Source of the DNA: Culex pipiens pallens | Taxonomy: Eukaryota > Arthropoda > Insecta > Diptera > Culicidae | DNA: 64,000 bases | Direction of reading: 5' to 3' | Assembly: GCF_016801865.2 (NCBI RefSeq) | Contig: NC_068938.1 | Span: forward strand, 132,956,416-133,020,415 | Shown here: piece after piece, positions 9,700 to 20,750 of the stretch | Layout of the letters: each line of letters opens with the position of its first letter | Numbering within the stretch: the first letter of the stretch is position 1 | Notes under the pieces: generated by a model | Databases searched by the model: none | Seen by the model: only the letters and a program-made list of their open reading frames with translations | What the model was told of the DNA's origin: nothing | Position numbers and translations under genes: made by a program

Positions 9700-10438
9700 A
9701 AAAGATTTTATTTCGAGAGCTTTGTGCAAAGTTCTTTGTCATTCTGGTCATGTGTAACATAACCACCTGCACCTTTTTTTCAAGAGTGGGCAAACATGTG
9801 CACTAACTTAAAAAAAAAAATGATCTTCAAAAACGTTACATAAAAATTACTATAACTTGAAAACGGTGCACTTTATCAAAATTTCACTGGAGTACTTTTT
9901 GATTGCTAATTTGATTTTACATCAAAAAAGGGAGTTAAACATTTTTGCGACCAATATTTCGATATTTTTTTTAAATCAGTATTGATTCAAAAATCCATAA
10001 CTCGGTCAAAGATTTTTTGCATAACCTGGAAATTTCTGAAAAGTTGGCATTTGGTGTCCCCTAAAACGTATTAGAAAATAAAAAAATAAAAATAGTGTTT
10101 TTTTTGCAAATCAAGTTTTAGTGACAAAAAGTGAAATTAAAAATCACCATATTTTTTTTTTACCGTGTATAATATTTTTTCAGTATAGTCCATATCCATA
10201 CCTAAAACTTTTCCGAAGACACCAAATCGATCAAAAAATTCCCTCAAAAGATACAGATTTTTGAACTTTCAGCTATCATTTTTGTATGGACAGCTGCCAA
10301 ATTTGTATGGAAAATAATATGGACAAACTAATGATGCAAAATGGCTTTTTTGGGCATACCGAAGGCACCAAAAAAGTTTCAGCCGGATTAAAAAATACAA
10401 AAAAAAAATCGAATGACCGTGTTCTCAGAGAATTGCTC
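9700..10438 (+). repeat. Partial copy of the GAGCAATTC-terminus repeat family
   Basis: It shares long stretches with 24790-25482 and the reverse complement of 38604-39260, including CCGAAGACACCAAATCGATC, TTTGTATGGACAGCTGCCAA, ATGATGCAAAATGGCTT and the terminus CAGAGAATTGCTC. The right end is intact at 10438; no matching left terminus is visible. No ORF of substance is present. Confidence 0.7.
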
Positions 10439-10915
10439 AATAATTGTTCCTTTTCGAGCAGAAAAGTTAATTTTTTAGATAAGTAGTTGGTTTCATTTAA
10501 AAAAAAAATTGTACAGGGGATTTTCAAAAAGGTGTTCAGATCATTTTCCCTCTTTTTAATGAATAACTTGAAAATTTTAAAAAGCGATGTTTCAAATATT
10601 TTTGGCTTAGACTCTTTAAATTTTGAAACAAATAAATAAATTTATATATTACTCTCTTGGTTTCGTGAGCAGCAAAGAATAATATTGTTAATAACTGTTA
10701 AAATCATTTAGTTAAAATAAGAAAACAAACTTCCAGTTGTTACTTGTATTGTTTTGCCCATACGCTTCAAAATCAGAAAAGTGTAAAACACTCACCAAAT
10801 TTGTTTTTTTTAAGTCTCATTTCCCTCAAAGAGAGCTTAACATGCCAAATTTAATCCTATAAATATATACCTTCTCTCGAGAAGTTATCAATTGATCTCA
10901 GTTGAAAGGTTTCCA
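10439..10915. other. AT-rich DNA without recognisable feature
   Basis: I see only A/T runs and short stop-rich frames here. Confidence 0.5.
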
Positions 10916-10919
10916 AATC

Positions 10920-11180
10920 ACTCAATTTAAAATGATGTCTGGAAGATAGTCAAATACTCAACAATAGTTAAATGGAGTCAAAATGCAACCGACAGGATTC
11001 AAACCACACAGCACACAAAAAGAGGACTGCGCCTAAGCCCACACGGCTATTAGACTGTCGAAGAGTGGGGAGGAAGAACGTCAATATGAGCTTGGCATCT
11101 TGGTCAAGTAGGTAATATTGTATAAACTTTTAAATATTAATCGTTTATTTTTTTAAACCCCAAGCTTATAACACGCAGCT
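10920..11180 (-). repeat. tRNA-like repeat family X, copy 1 (degenerate)
   Basis: It shares an ordered set of motifs with 41790-42125 and 52290-52590: GATTCAAAC (a reversed B-box-like GTTTGAATC), an ACTG(C/G)CG..TAG segment, a GAAGAGTG/GAAGAATT stretch, TCAAGTAG and an ending near ACACGCAG/GCTGCGTAC. It is probably an old SINE-like repeat read on the minus strand. Confidence 0.4.
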
Positions 11181-11269
11181 GAATAGCTACTATTGCTCTG
11201 TTTTTTGAAAAAATGCAAAACTTCATGGATTTTTTCAAATTGAAAACCAATTTATTTCAAAAAACACAT

Positions 11270-11485
11270 AATTGTCCCATATGCATTTTCATGAATTTTG
11301 CGTTATTGATGCAGCTTGTTTAAAAATAAAAAAAAACTAAAATATGCAGTGTTCTAGAAAACCGGAGGAAATCCAGTTTTTTCGCGAAAACTTAACACGT
11401 AGCCTTTTGTGTGGGACAAAGTTGCCTTGCATTTTTCTCAGCTTGCTGTTTTTGAATAAGGGACATTTATGCGAAGGCTGCTCGT
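11270..11485 (+). repeat. Fragment of the TACTGCCC MITE-related family
   Basis: It contains TGTCCCATATGCATTTTCAT, TTCTAGAAAACCGGAGGAAA, ACACGTAGCCTTTTGTGTGG and GGGACATTTATGCGA. These occur in mirror order in the complete MITE at 12940-13191 and in the same order at 51860-52000. Confidence 0.5.
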
Positions 11486-11580
11486 TTGCAAAAACTCACA
11501 TGATTTTTTTAGATATACTTTTGCTATATTTCACGAGTTTCTCACCGTTCAAAAATGCATGAACGCAAAAATATGTATAA

Positions 11581-12460
11581 GAGTAGTTCTTTACGATTCC
11601 TCAGTTTTTTTATTTAGATGAAACTTTATCCATGCATCATTTGATTTTCCATACAAGTCTCCATACAGTTTTGGGAGCTGGTCATACAAAATGGGTATGT
11701 AAATGTATATCTTGAGAAGGAGTTTTTATCGATTTGTTGTCTTCGGGAAAGTTGTAGGTTATGATTATCACTAAAAGTAAAATTTCCAAAATACGTATTT
11801 TTTAATTTTCGATTTTTTTTATATGTTTTCGGGGACTTTAAAAGAGATCTTCTGAGCCATAGTGCGTGATGGTGCAAAAACAGCTTATGGAAAAAAAATA
11901 ATTATAATTAATTAATTATTGAATTATCAAATTTGCAACCGAAAAGTACTTTTCAATTCTCAATGAATGTCTCATTGATGACTACTTTACCCTAAAGTAC
12001 TTTTGGATTGCCAATTTGATTTTACTTTAAAAATGATTTTTAATAATTATTTTGTCCAGGTTTTCGATATTTAAAAAAAATATATCTTCAAAACCAGATT
12101 TTTGCACCATCACGCACTATGGCTTAGAAATTGTCTTTTTTAATCCCCTAAAACTTTTAAAAAATATTTAAAAAATACGTATTTTGGGAATTTTACTTTT
12201 CGTGATAAAAAAATTGACTAACAAAAAATCGATTTTTCTGAAAAGGCCTAATCATAACCTACAACTTTACCGAAGACACCAAATCGATCAGAAAATCCCT
12301 TCTCAAGATACAGAATTTCATACATTTAAATACCCTTTTGTATGACCAGCCCCCAAAATTGTATGGAGATTGGCATGAAAAACGAATGATGCAAAATTGC
12401 TTCTTTTGACATAGGGTTTCATCCAAATAAAAAAATACAAAGAAAAGTCGGGAACCGCTC
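11581..12460. mobile_element. 880-bp inverted-repeat transposon, GAGCAATTC family, 4-bp TSD
   Basis: The termini are inverted (GAGTAGTTC... at left, GGAACCGCTC at right) and flanked by ATAA on both sides (11577-11580, 12461-12464). Arms of about 290 bp (11600-11890 and 12097-12420) are imperfect mirror copies, including GATGGTGCAAAAA against TTTTGCACCATC and AAATACGTATTTT in both. There is no ORF, so it is a non-autonomous foldback element. Confidence 0.7.
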
Positions 12461-12939
12461 ATAAACTAAATTTTTAAACAAATAAAGACTTGCTTTTGTT
12501 AAAAATAAATGGAAAGGAAAAGCGAAAAAAATCCAAATTGTTTTTAACTACTTATGTTTGAAAATATTCTAACGCTGACAGAAATACATTTTAAAATTAT
12601 TTTTGATAAATTTAATCGATGATGCAATTTTCCCAATTAGTCTTGTTTATTTTTTATCATTCGATGAAATCGTTAGGCTCCAAATTATTATTTCAAACGA
12701 ATAAACTACATCAAAACGTCCATAGCGCGAAACAACATTTAGTAAAAAAGTCCCGCTGAAAAATTATGAATGCATTATAAAATATATAATTTTTCAATCA
12801 ATAAATCAACTTCTTGTCTGAAAGTAGGTTTCTCGAAACATTCTGTTTTTCTTAATTTTATTATTTTTTTTTATTTTGAAAAATACATCAAAACAACTTT
12901 TACTCAAAAGATTTTGGATGTCGATTTTGTACAGAGGTA
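12461..12939. other. AT-rich DNA without recognisable feature
   Basis: No coding, RNA or clear repeat signal is seen between two MITE-like insertions. Confidence 0.45.
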
Positions 12940-13191
12940 TACTGCCCATGTTCGCATAAATGTCCCATATGCAAAAACAGCAAGCTGAGAAAAACGCATT
13001 TGAAGTTTGTCCCATACATAAGGCTACGTGTTAACTTTTCGTGAAAAAACTGGATTTCCTCCTGATTTCTAGAACAAAGTACTGGATGTTATAGGCTCTT
13101 TGGAAAGAGCACACAATTTTGAACCAAACTGCATCAATAACTCGAAATCGATGAAAATGCATATGGGACATTTATGCGATCAGGGGCAGTA
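12940..13191. repeat. 252-bp MITE with TACTGCCC termini and TA target site
   Basis: The ends TACTGCCCATGTTCGCATAA and (inverted) GATCAGGGGCAGTA lie between TA dinucleotides at 12938-12939 and 13192-13193. The arms carry CATAAATGTCCCATATGC and its mirror. Remnants of the family occur near 39.5, 49.0, 50.6 and 51.9 kb. The TA target suggests Tc1/mariner mobilisation. Confidence 0.75.
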
Positions 13192-13199
13192 TAATGTTT

Positions 13200-13417
13200 G
13201 GGGGGGGGGGGGAGGGGGGGGATGCTCGAAATTATCATCAATCCAACCAATAATAATATGAAATCAAATAGGTCTGAAGCAATTTTTTCAGAGTTTATTA
13301 CGCTTTCCTTTAAAAATGTTTAAAAAAAAATATGGGCCAGCGAATTATTATTATTTTATTCTTTTATATTTTAAAATCGTGGCTTGAAATATTACTTTTT
13401 ATTCTACTTCCCCTCTC
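13200..13417. other. Poly-G tract and AT-rich filler
   Basis: A G-run broken by one A (13200-13220) is followed by AT-rich sequence. Nothing else is recognised. Confidence 0.5.
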
Positions 13418-13555
13418 CCCAGTCACGAAATATTTTAGTAAATCTGGTTCTACCAGAATCATGCTACAATCGTGGAACATTTATGCTTGAATGCTGTAAG
13501 AATTTCCAGCTCTGTGAGAACTATGCTAGAACTCTGCTAGAATTTCGTGACTGGG
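13418..13555. repeat. 138-bp palindromic MITE, CCCAGTCACGAAAT termini
   Basis: CCCAGTCACGAAAT at the left is mirrored by ATTTCGTGACTGGG at the right, with TAGTA/TAGAA-rich inner arms. No clear TSD is seen. Confidence 0.6.
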
Positions 13556-14990
13556 CCCCTTTGCGATCTTTACTTGTGTCGAGGGACATAAACTTCTATA
13601 TAATATTTACATCAGCCTAATACACTTTTATAAAATTTCTTGATTTAGGCATCTTCATTTTGTCCCTAGACAACTCATCGATCAGACAATTTGTTCAGTA
13701 GATATATCCTCATTTCTTGGAAAATTTTATGAAAAAAATTGTTCAATAAATAGTTTATGTAAAGGTCATTTCCGTATACTAAAGACTTCAACTGGTTTTC
13801 TAAACATATTTAATGTTTTGAGAATCTTAAAAGTTATGAAATGCATGCATCATCCCGCATCCGTTTGCAACACAACAAGCAAGCACACTTCACTACCACC
13901 ACGTTTCATGCCCGTTTGGCCCAGCACAACTACTATCATGCGCAGCAAAAACAAACGTGGTAGACGCCCCGCATAAAGGTAATAGAGTAATACTCAAACC
14001 GATGACTTCTTTTACAAAATATTGATTTGAGTTCTGAAGCTTTATTGAAATACAATATTGAACTTTTTTGTTTTATACGCACAGCAATAAAATCTAATAA
14101 AATTTGGGAAAGAATCGATGATGAAATGAGCAGATTTCAACGAAAAATGAAATATAAAATCGTAATCGATTGTACACAAATTTCATAAAACTAAAAAAAA
14201 ACGAACAAAACTATTTAGTAAAATGAATAAGATGTTTGTAAAAGTTACCATTCATAAATTGGTTACAGTGAATACCCTATTTCTGTCTGCAAGGCTGCTT
14301 GCTTGCTTTGTTGTTGTTGTAACGCGCAACGTATGTATGCCACGCGCGTGTTGCACGCGTGTTGCATGATGTCGAATGGTTGGAAAATATTGAAAATATT
14401 TATTTAGAAAATTGCTTCTAATTACCATACTAAGAATCAAACCAAATGAAACTAAACGCCGTTCCAGAGAGAATTGACTTGCGAAGCTTGCTTGTACTTG
14501 ATTTGGGCTCTCGGTATGGCATTGTGCCTCCACGCTTTACCAGAAGTTCGTCAAATCCACAAAATTTTATAAAATGTTAAGTTTTGGTAAAATATGAGAA
14601 CACCATATTCAACTTATCAACCTCAATCCTGGCGGAAAATCTTCGTTAGACATCCCCCAAGAGAACCAACTATAAATTAGATTGATAGGTGTTGTAGTTT
14701 TCGAGAAATTATCATTTTAGTAAAAAAAAAAATTTGGGAGCCATTTTCGGCTACCTTGCGTCCTTAAGATGCATTTTGCTATATTTTTTGCTTGTAATAT
14801 TTAATAGTTTCTACTTCAAAGGTTCTGATCCGTTGTTACAAAAAGTTTAAATGCACAGTAAACTGTATGTAGTATGTAGTAAACTTAATTGGGATATCTC
14901 GATAATTCATCCTATGATCTTTTATCACAACTGCATTTTGTCTGCTACTTTTGCGTTCTGTCCCCTTGATCAGAAATTAACACAGATTAC
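13556..14990. other. AT-rich intergenic DNA
   Basis: No convincing gene is present. A slightly GC-richer patch at 13860-13980 and a segment of alternating CGCG/GTTGCA motifs at 14320-14370 are the only compositional changes. Confidence 0.45.
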
Positions 14991-14999
14991 ACACAGGAT

Positions 15000-15660
15000 T
15001 AATCTTGATATGTGAATGTGCTGATCACAATCCATAAACATCCTGTCTTCAGTTTCCGAACACTGTAATAGCTAGGTTCTGATCGCAATACAGAAACATT
15101 CTGCTTTCAGTTCCCGCGCACTTAATATGTAGGGTCTGATTGCAATCCAAAAACGTCCTGCCTTTAGTTTCTGAATACTAAAAGACCTAAATTTTGATCT
15201 TGGTCCAGAAACATCCCGCCTTTAGTTTCTGAACACACTAAAAGATCTAGGTTCTGTTTTTCTGAACATCTGAAAGATTTAGGTTTTGTTTGATCACAGT
15301 CCAGAAACATCTCGCCTTCAGTTTTTGAACACTAAACGATCTTGGTTCTGATCGCAGTCCAGAAACATTTTGCCTTCATTTTCTGAACAGCTTAAAGATC
15401 TAGATTCTGATCGCAGTCACAAACATTCTGCGTTCTGTTTATGAACAACTTAAAGATCTAGGTTCTGATCGCAGTCCAGAAACATTCCGCCTTCAGTTTC
15501 TGAACACTGAACAGAGTTCCGGTGGTAAGTGAGATGGATTAGGCGCCACTCTCGAGGGAGATCATCCACCTGTTTTCGGTTAGCTCAGCTGTTGAGACCA
15601 CTGAAAGATTTAGGTTCTTATCGCAGTCCAGAAACATTCCATCTCCAAGATTTGGCAGGT
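15000..15660 (+). repeat. ~58-bp minisatellite, about ten diverged units
   Basis: The unit is roughly CTGATCGCAGTCCAGAAACA followed by TTC(T/C)GCCTTCAGTTTCTGAA, CACTNAAAGATCTAGGTT. CTGATC-type unit starts fall near 15019, 15078, 15136, 15196, 15291, 15348, 15407 and 15464. A ~95-bp unrelated stretch (15515-15605) separates a final unit near 15618. Confidence 0.85.
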
Positions 15661-15779
15661 TCTGATCCGTTGTTTCTTGTGCCTTCAGGTTCTGACTTGT
15701 TTCAGTCTGAGTTTATTACGAATTCATGACCCGTAAAATGTGCACCTCTGACTGATTCCACAGTTCATTCGTTGGAATT

Positions 15780-17290
15780 CCCGCAGCTGCATCTTTCAGG
15801 CAGGTGTGCCACCTTTAACTTCCACGAACGGGTCAACAGCCATAGCTTTCAAACGGAGGAGTAGGGGGTTTGTGGAATCCAGCCAGACTGCCACCAGCGA
15901 TTCCCTTCCATCCCTCGTTCCAACATGATCTAAGGCGCGTTTAGTGTTGGGAAACAACGAAATTTTTCGGGCAGCAACTTGCTACGACGATGACGATGAT
16001 GATGCATACGGACGACGGTCTCGTGTGGGTGTGTAGTGGTGCGATGCAGCGCGGATCCCCCCCTCTACAAATACACCTGCACGCAATTGGGACATTTTCA
16101 GGTGAGGAATTTCCGACCGGCCGCAGGGTGGAATCGGTGGAAGTTGTTTGATTTTTGGAGCTTGGGTGATCAACTTCCTTTTGAGAGTATTTTGGTGCCG
16201 GAATTCACTTCCGGATGGCGCTCTTCCGGGCGGTCAAATCCGGACCCTTTTCTGGAGCATGATTAGCGAGAACATTTCACACACACACGCACGCAGCAAA
16301 CTAGCAACACACCAACACTCGGACAGTTCCGTTAGATTTCTCGTGTAGACACAAAAAGAACGTGCAGAGTTCATTAGTCCGGGGATTTGTTTTCGTTTGT
16401 GGTTCCGGACTTCCGGACAAGCAAATCAAACCAAGCAGTCCATAAAACTTTCAAAACACTGTTTGACGTTTCACTTGCAATATTGTTTTTGTTTTGCCCC
16501 CCTTTCAAGCTGCTGTCACACAATCATCAACATCCAAAAGAGCTCCCTTCTTGTTCTTCCTTCCTTCACACACGCACACAACACCCCAAACACCATCACC
16601 ACGCGACGACGACACGCACACCATCACAAGTCAAAGAGAGACGAGAAAAAAAAAGTCGAACCAAAGAAGACTATTTACAGACACACTCTTCTGGCAGCTT
16701 TTTTCCCGTGACAAAGAACGCTACTTACGCTGTCCCACGGGGTACATTGTCACGCACGCACGCTACCCTAACACCGAACTGGAGGCACTCACGGAGGGAG
16801 GGCACGAAATGCACGGCAAAAACGCACGAAACTTTTCTTTTTTTTCTCGCTCACGAAACGCGCACGTCTGCTGCTGGCAAGTCGTCGCGAAATTTTGATG
16901 GCTGCTTGGGAAGCGGTGCCAGACGGGGTTTTGCGCGAGTCTGTGGAGGCGATGGTGGAAATCTCTGCAAAGCCGATCTGGCTGCTGAAATCAACGCAAA
17001 TCTTGAAGTTTTACAAAACAACAGGGAGGAGTGGACGCCCAAATTTACAAAAATCAAAATTTAATTAGAAGATTCCTCTTAAAATGCAACAAAACTTCAT
17101 TCAAGCTCGAAATCCAACAGGTTTCCAATGTTCTGCAGCATAACAAATGTCTGCACACAAATCAAATTTTAGCGAAACTGGCCGCCCTGCCCCTGGGCGA
17201 AAACTCGTCTAAAACGGGGCAAGGTGGTTGTGGTAATATAGGTGGCCATGTTGCACGCGTGTGTGAGTTTCACGTGCCGCTGTAAATAAA
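15780..17290. promoter_or_regulatory. GC-richer single-copy-looking block, possible promoter/5' exon region
   Basis: Composition shifts to CACA/CGACGA-rich, CpG-containing DNA with few repeats. A donor-like CAG|GTGAGG occurs at 16099-16107 on the plus strand. Frames up to 225 codons are open, but their products are low complexity (His/Thr/Lys/Arg) with no recognisable domain, so I do not call a CDS. Both strands remain possible. Confidence 0.25.
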
Positions 17291-17368
17291 ATCAAACCGA
17301 AGACGTTTTAAAATTTCAATTATTCAATTCAATTGTTTTTTAAAATAACACCAATTGAATAGGCATGT

Positions 17369-18066
17369 GCTTTCGTGAAGTTGAACGGTGCGGGTCGCGG
17401 TCATCACGCAAGATTTTCGTTGCCGTTTCCGTCTTTGTTGTCCCCCCGATTGCGTTTGTTTTTCTATCCGGGCGGTTTCGCGTTTTCGCTTTTTCGAATA
17501 TTATTTGGTTTTATCTTTCCACAGCCGGCTGTCTAAGATTGAATCATTTATTCTAAATCAACACCAAATAACCGGGAATAGTCTCATCCGCATCATCCGA
17601 CTGTTTGCCTTGAGAATTCATAATTCATCACACTATTAAACAAAATTTATTGATTATTGGGTCGCATCATCATCCTCTATGATGAATCCTGGCCAATACC
17701 TTTACCCACTAACAAAATCCCAAGTAGAAGTAGTTTTTCCGGCACACGTGGGGGTGTGGATATCGTATAGAACCCACCTTTGGTAGCAATCTGTGCTAAC
17801 TAACATTTCCGTCCCAATCCCCCGAGATATACAAACTGACATGGCGGGCGCCGTTGGTGGCCAACGACTGTTACCTATTTGCTCCAGATCTAGTTTTGAT
17901 GATCTTGATGTTTTATCTTTTCAGCGCATTCATACATGCTGTTGATAAGGGAAACACCATTAGATCGTTGAAGCGTATGACCGGTTGTATTGATAGGATA
18001 TTACGGTCCTGTTCAGCAACAGAGAAGGACAACCATGGGTGGTCTCTCATGCTCATGCTCATGCTC
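17369..18066 (+). mobile_element. Retroposon with 25-bp TSD and (ATGCTC)n tail
   Basis: A 25-base direct repeat beginning AATAACACCAATTG occurs at 17344-17368 and 18067-18091. The 698 bp between ends in three to four tandem copies of ATGCTC immediately before the right repeat. A long TSD plus a simple-repeat tail is the signature of target-primed retroposition. I do not recognise the family; no RT motif is seen, so it is a SINE or a truncated LINE end. Confidence 0.75.
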
Positions 18067-18527
18067 AATAACACCAATTGAATAGGCATGTCTAGGGGTT
18101 GGACAGAATTAATGTTTTTATTATTCGTTAATCTATTGACGAGGGTTTTGATATTTTTTATCAATAGACTGACAAATAGTTGAGCTAGCGTTCCCACCGT
18201 GTATTATAAATCTCGATTCAATTTGACAGCTGATGAACAAAAACATGTGCTTGCCTGACACACGATTTTTCAGGTTAAAATACTGTAGCGGAAAAGAAAG
18301 TTAAAAACGGATCTGATCCGGAATCTGTGTGCCATTTTAGTCTGAGCCGTCGGAGGAAGAACTATCTCTACAAAAGACGTGGACGGGGTGGTGGCCGTCT
18401 GAAGGAGAAGATTTTTCTATCAAAAAACGAGGACGGAACCAGGAAAACTTGTATGTTTATTTCGTTCCCCCACAATGTCTTCCTCTTTTCCAGCATCCCC
18501 GGCTGGACTTTTACTGTGGCTTCTGAG

Positions 18528-19706
18528 CAGAGTTCGGAAACTCACTCACGAGTTACTCAACCATGAGGAAAAACTAAGTTACCTGTGAGTAAATTACTCA
18601 ACACTCTCTGTGAGTGTGAGGGCCTTCCTCATTTACTCACAAAGAGTGCTTTGAGGGCTCACGAGGGCTATTTTAGAAAACAAATTTCGAGATGTCAAAC
18701 TCTACATTGGCGAATTTCTTGCTTATTCAACAGCGGAATAGTAGTCCTAATGGTAGAGGCGCAGTGCTATCAATTAGAAGTTTTTTATCACAGTGGTTCA
18801 AATCCTGATTTCTATCTGTTTTTTTTTTCAGCGAGTTTTGTCCTACTGATTGATAGGTCGAAGGTTGTTTAGACGGGGGATGCCTCTGCGGGTGGATTTT
18901 AACAGCTTTACCAGCAGTGGATGGCCGTGACAGTTGTACAAATGTGTTTTGCTTCAGAATCGGGACATGCCGAAGAAGTTGCAGTAGCCGCCGGTGGCTT
19001 TGGGTTGGAGGTTCACTAAAAAAAAAGCCGATCCAGTGCTTTGGACAGCTTTGATGATGCTCCACCGGCGTGTCCTGGTTCTTAAGCAAGACATATTGGT
19101 ACAACTGTCAACGACCGGGGGTGGCCAGTTACGTCAGCAACACGGTCATTCACCCGTACACAGTTGTCGAAGGCCGGGAGTGACCATAACCCACAGCAAC
19201 ACGTCCATATTCTTTTGGTATGGCTGCCAACATCCACTTGCAGAAGCAGCCCCTCGGCTGAGCAGCCTCCGATTTACCCTGCGGTAAGTCAATCCACAAC
19301 GGAATCAACCGACCACCGATCTTAAAATTGTGAAAATAATCCCCCACCGACCGCTGGTCTTTGACAATCCAGTGTTTCTTTTGCAGCAATGAAAAAAAAT
19401 CCAGACGGATGCCTAAATATATATATATATATATATATATTTATACCACACCAACACAGAACCTTCGGATTTATAGACATTGACGCTACCTCGAATGTAC
19501 AACCGATTGATAAAGACACTTGATTTTGGATTGATGTGGTCATTGATTTTGTAAATAACAAATTGTTGGAAACGGCCTACTCACACCCTCATTTTACTCA
19601 AATATGAGTAAATTTACTCAGCCCTCACACTCACGGTGAGTATCGAGAGTGTTTGCTGTGAGGAAGCCTACTCGATTTGTGAGTGTGAGTGGTTTTCCGA
19701 ACCCTG
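18528..19706. mobile_element. hAT-like TIR element (1.18 kb) with GAGTGTGAG-rich ends
   Basis: The termini are inverted: CAGAGTTCGGAAACTCACTC at left and, read inward from the right, CAGGGTTCGGAAAACCACTC. CAGRG starts are usual for hAT elements. Subterminal regions are full of GAGTAA/TTACTC and GTGAGTGT repeats. The interior holds a tRNA-like segment (18750-18815, B box GGTTCAAATCC) and a GC-richer unique-looking stretch (18890-19310). No matching 8-bp flanks were found, so one end may be degraded. Confidence 0.5.
19418..19442. repeat. (TA)n microsatellite
   Basis: About twelve tandem TA dinucleotides lie inside the hAT-like element. Confidence 0.9.
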
Positions 19707-19899
19707 GAAATCTGTAAAGTTTAAGTAATTTACGTAGCATTTTTGTACAAGAGCAGCTGCCAAAGTTGTAAGGAGACTTGGAGCCTAACATTTCAAATGG
19801 GCACATCACTTTTGTAAACAATAGTGTATCCCTTTCACTCAATTGACAGTTTACATAAGGTGTGAAACTCTTGTCTAAAAAAGTTTTGTGCCCTAATGA

Positions 19900-19997
19900 A
19901 ATGGCAAGCACGACTTGTGTGGGTGAAAACATGACAAAAAAAACAAGAAATAAAAATGGTCGAAATCGGCTGATTTAGGAGAGAATTGCTCTAAATA
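19900..19997 (+). repeat. Terminal fragment of the GAGCAATTC family
   Basis: It ends in AAAAATGGTCGAAATCGG then GAGAGAATTGCTC, matching the right end of the element at 36596-37660. Confidence 0.55.
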
Positions 19998-20225
19998 GCG
20001 AGTATAAATATGTTTTAAATGTTAAACATGTTTTACAAACTGTTAAAAATAAGTTGTTGAAACAGATTTTAAATTTAACACGTATTAAAAAACGGTAGTG
20101 TCAATTGGGTCTACACAAAACATAATTATTGTTTAAACTGCATTTCTAGCTGCATTTATAATTTAACATTTTTGTTAAATTGAAATTTTAATTTTTAGTT
20201 CTTGACGAAACGAAATTTATATATA

Positions 20226-20438
20226 CAGTTAAACCTCTTTTTACGCGGTGGCGTTACGCTTTTTATTTCGTCGATTTCTCTGGAACGACGCAACATTTTT
20301 GCAATCTTTTAAAAGCAATGTGTAGGTTTTGTTGAGCTCTACAAATTGCTTTTTGAAGCTTGCAAAAATATTGTGTATTTTAAGAGCAATCGACGAAACA
20401 AAAAGCGTAACGCCACCGCGTAAAAAGAGGTTTCTCTG
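20226..20438. repeat. 213-bp palindromic MITE, TA target site
   Basis: CAGTTAAACCTCTTTTTACG at left is mirrored by CGTAAAAAGAGGTTTCTCTG at right. GCGTTACGCTTTTT and its mirror, then CGTCGATT/AATCGACG, continue the arms. TA flanks both ends (20224-20225, 20439-20440), consistent with a Tc1/mariner-type MITE. Confidence 0.85.
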
Positions 20439-20619
20439 TATATATTTTTTTAATGTTACACAAAAATCGTAACTGCATTTTGAAACATTTTAATGTGATT
20501 AAAACAATTTCGTAAAAAAAACAAACAACAAATTATTTATCCAATTCACCCACTGTGCCATGCCGCTGTAAAAATCTGTGCCGCTTCAACAATTTTAGAC
20601 GAGTTCGCAGAAACGTCAA

Positions 20620-20750
20620 AACCCCGTCTAAACTACGCAATCTGTCAAGTTTACATTTTGTAGCCGCGGTGTTGCACTGCGCGTGTGTTATGAAATCAGT
20701 TGAGTCGAAAAGTTTATTTTTCCGGCAGTCAGACAAACAACCCCAGAACC
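20620..20750 (+). promoter_or_regulatory. Promoter and 5' UTR of mRpL53
   Basis: This is the non-repetitive stretch immediately upstream of the mRpL53 ATG. It contains GTAGCCGCGGTGTTGCACTG and an initiator-like ATCAGTTG at 20695-20702. No TATA box is obvious, as is common for housekeeping mitochondrial-protein genes. The transcription start is inferred, not seen. Confidence 0.35.

Noticed and set aside
16387..17064. 225-codon plus-strand ORF
   Set aside because: The product is low complexity (His/Thr/Arg/Lys runs) with no domain; three overlapping frames are open, which fits base composition more than coding.
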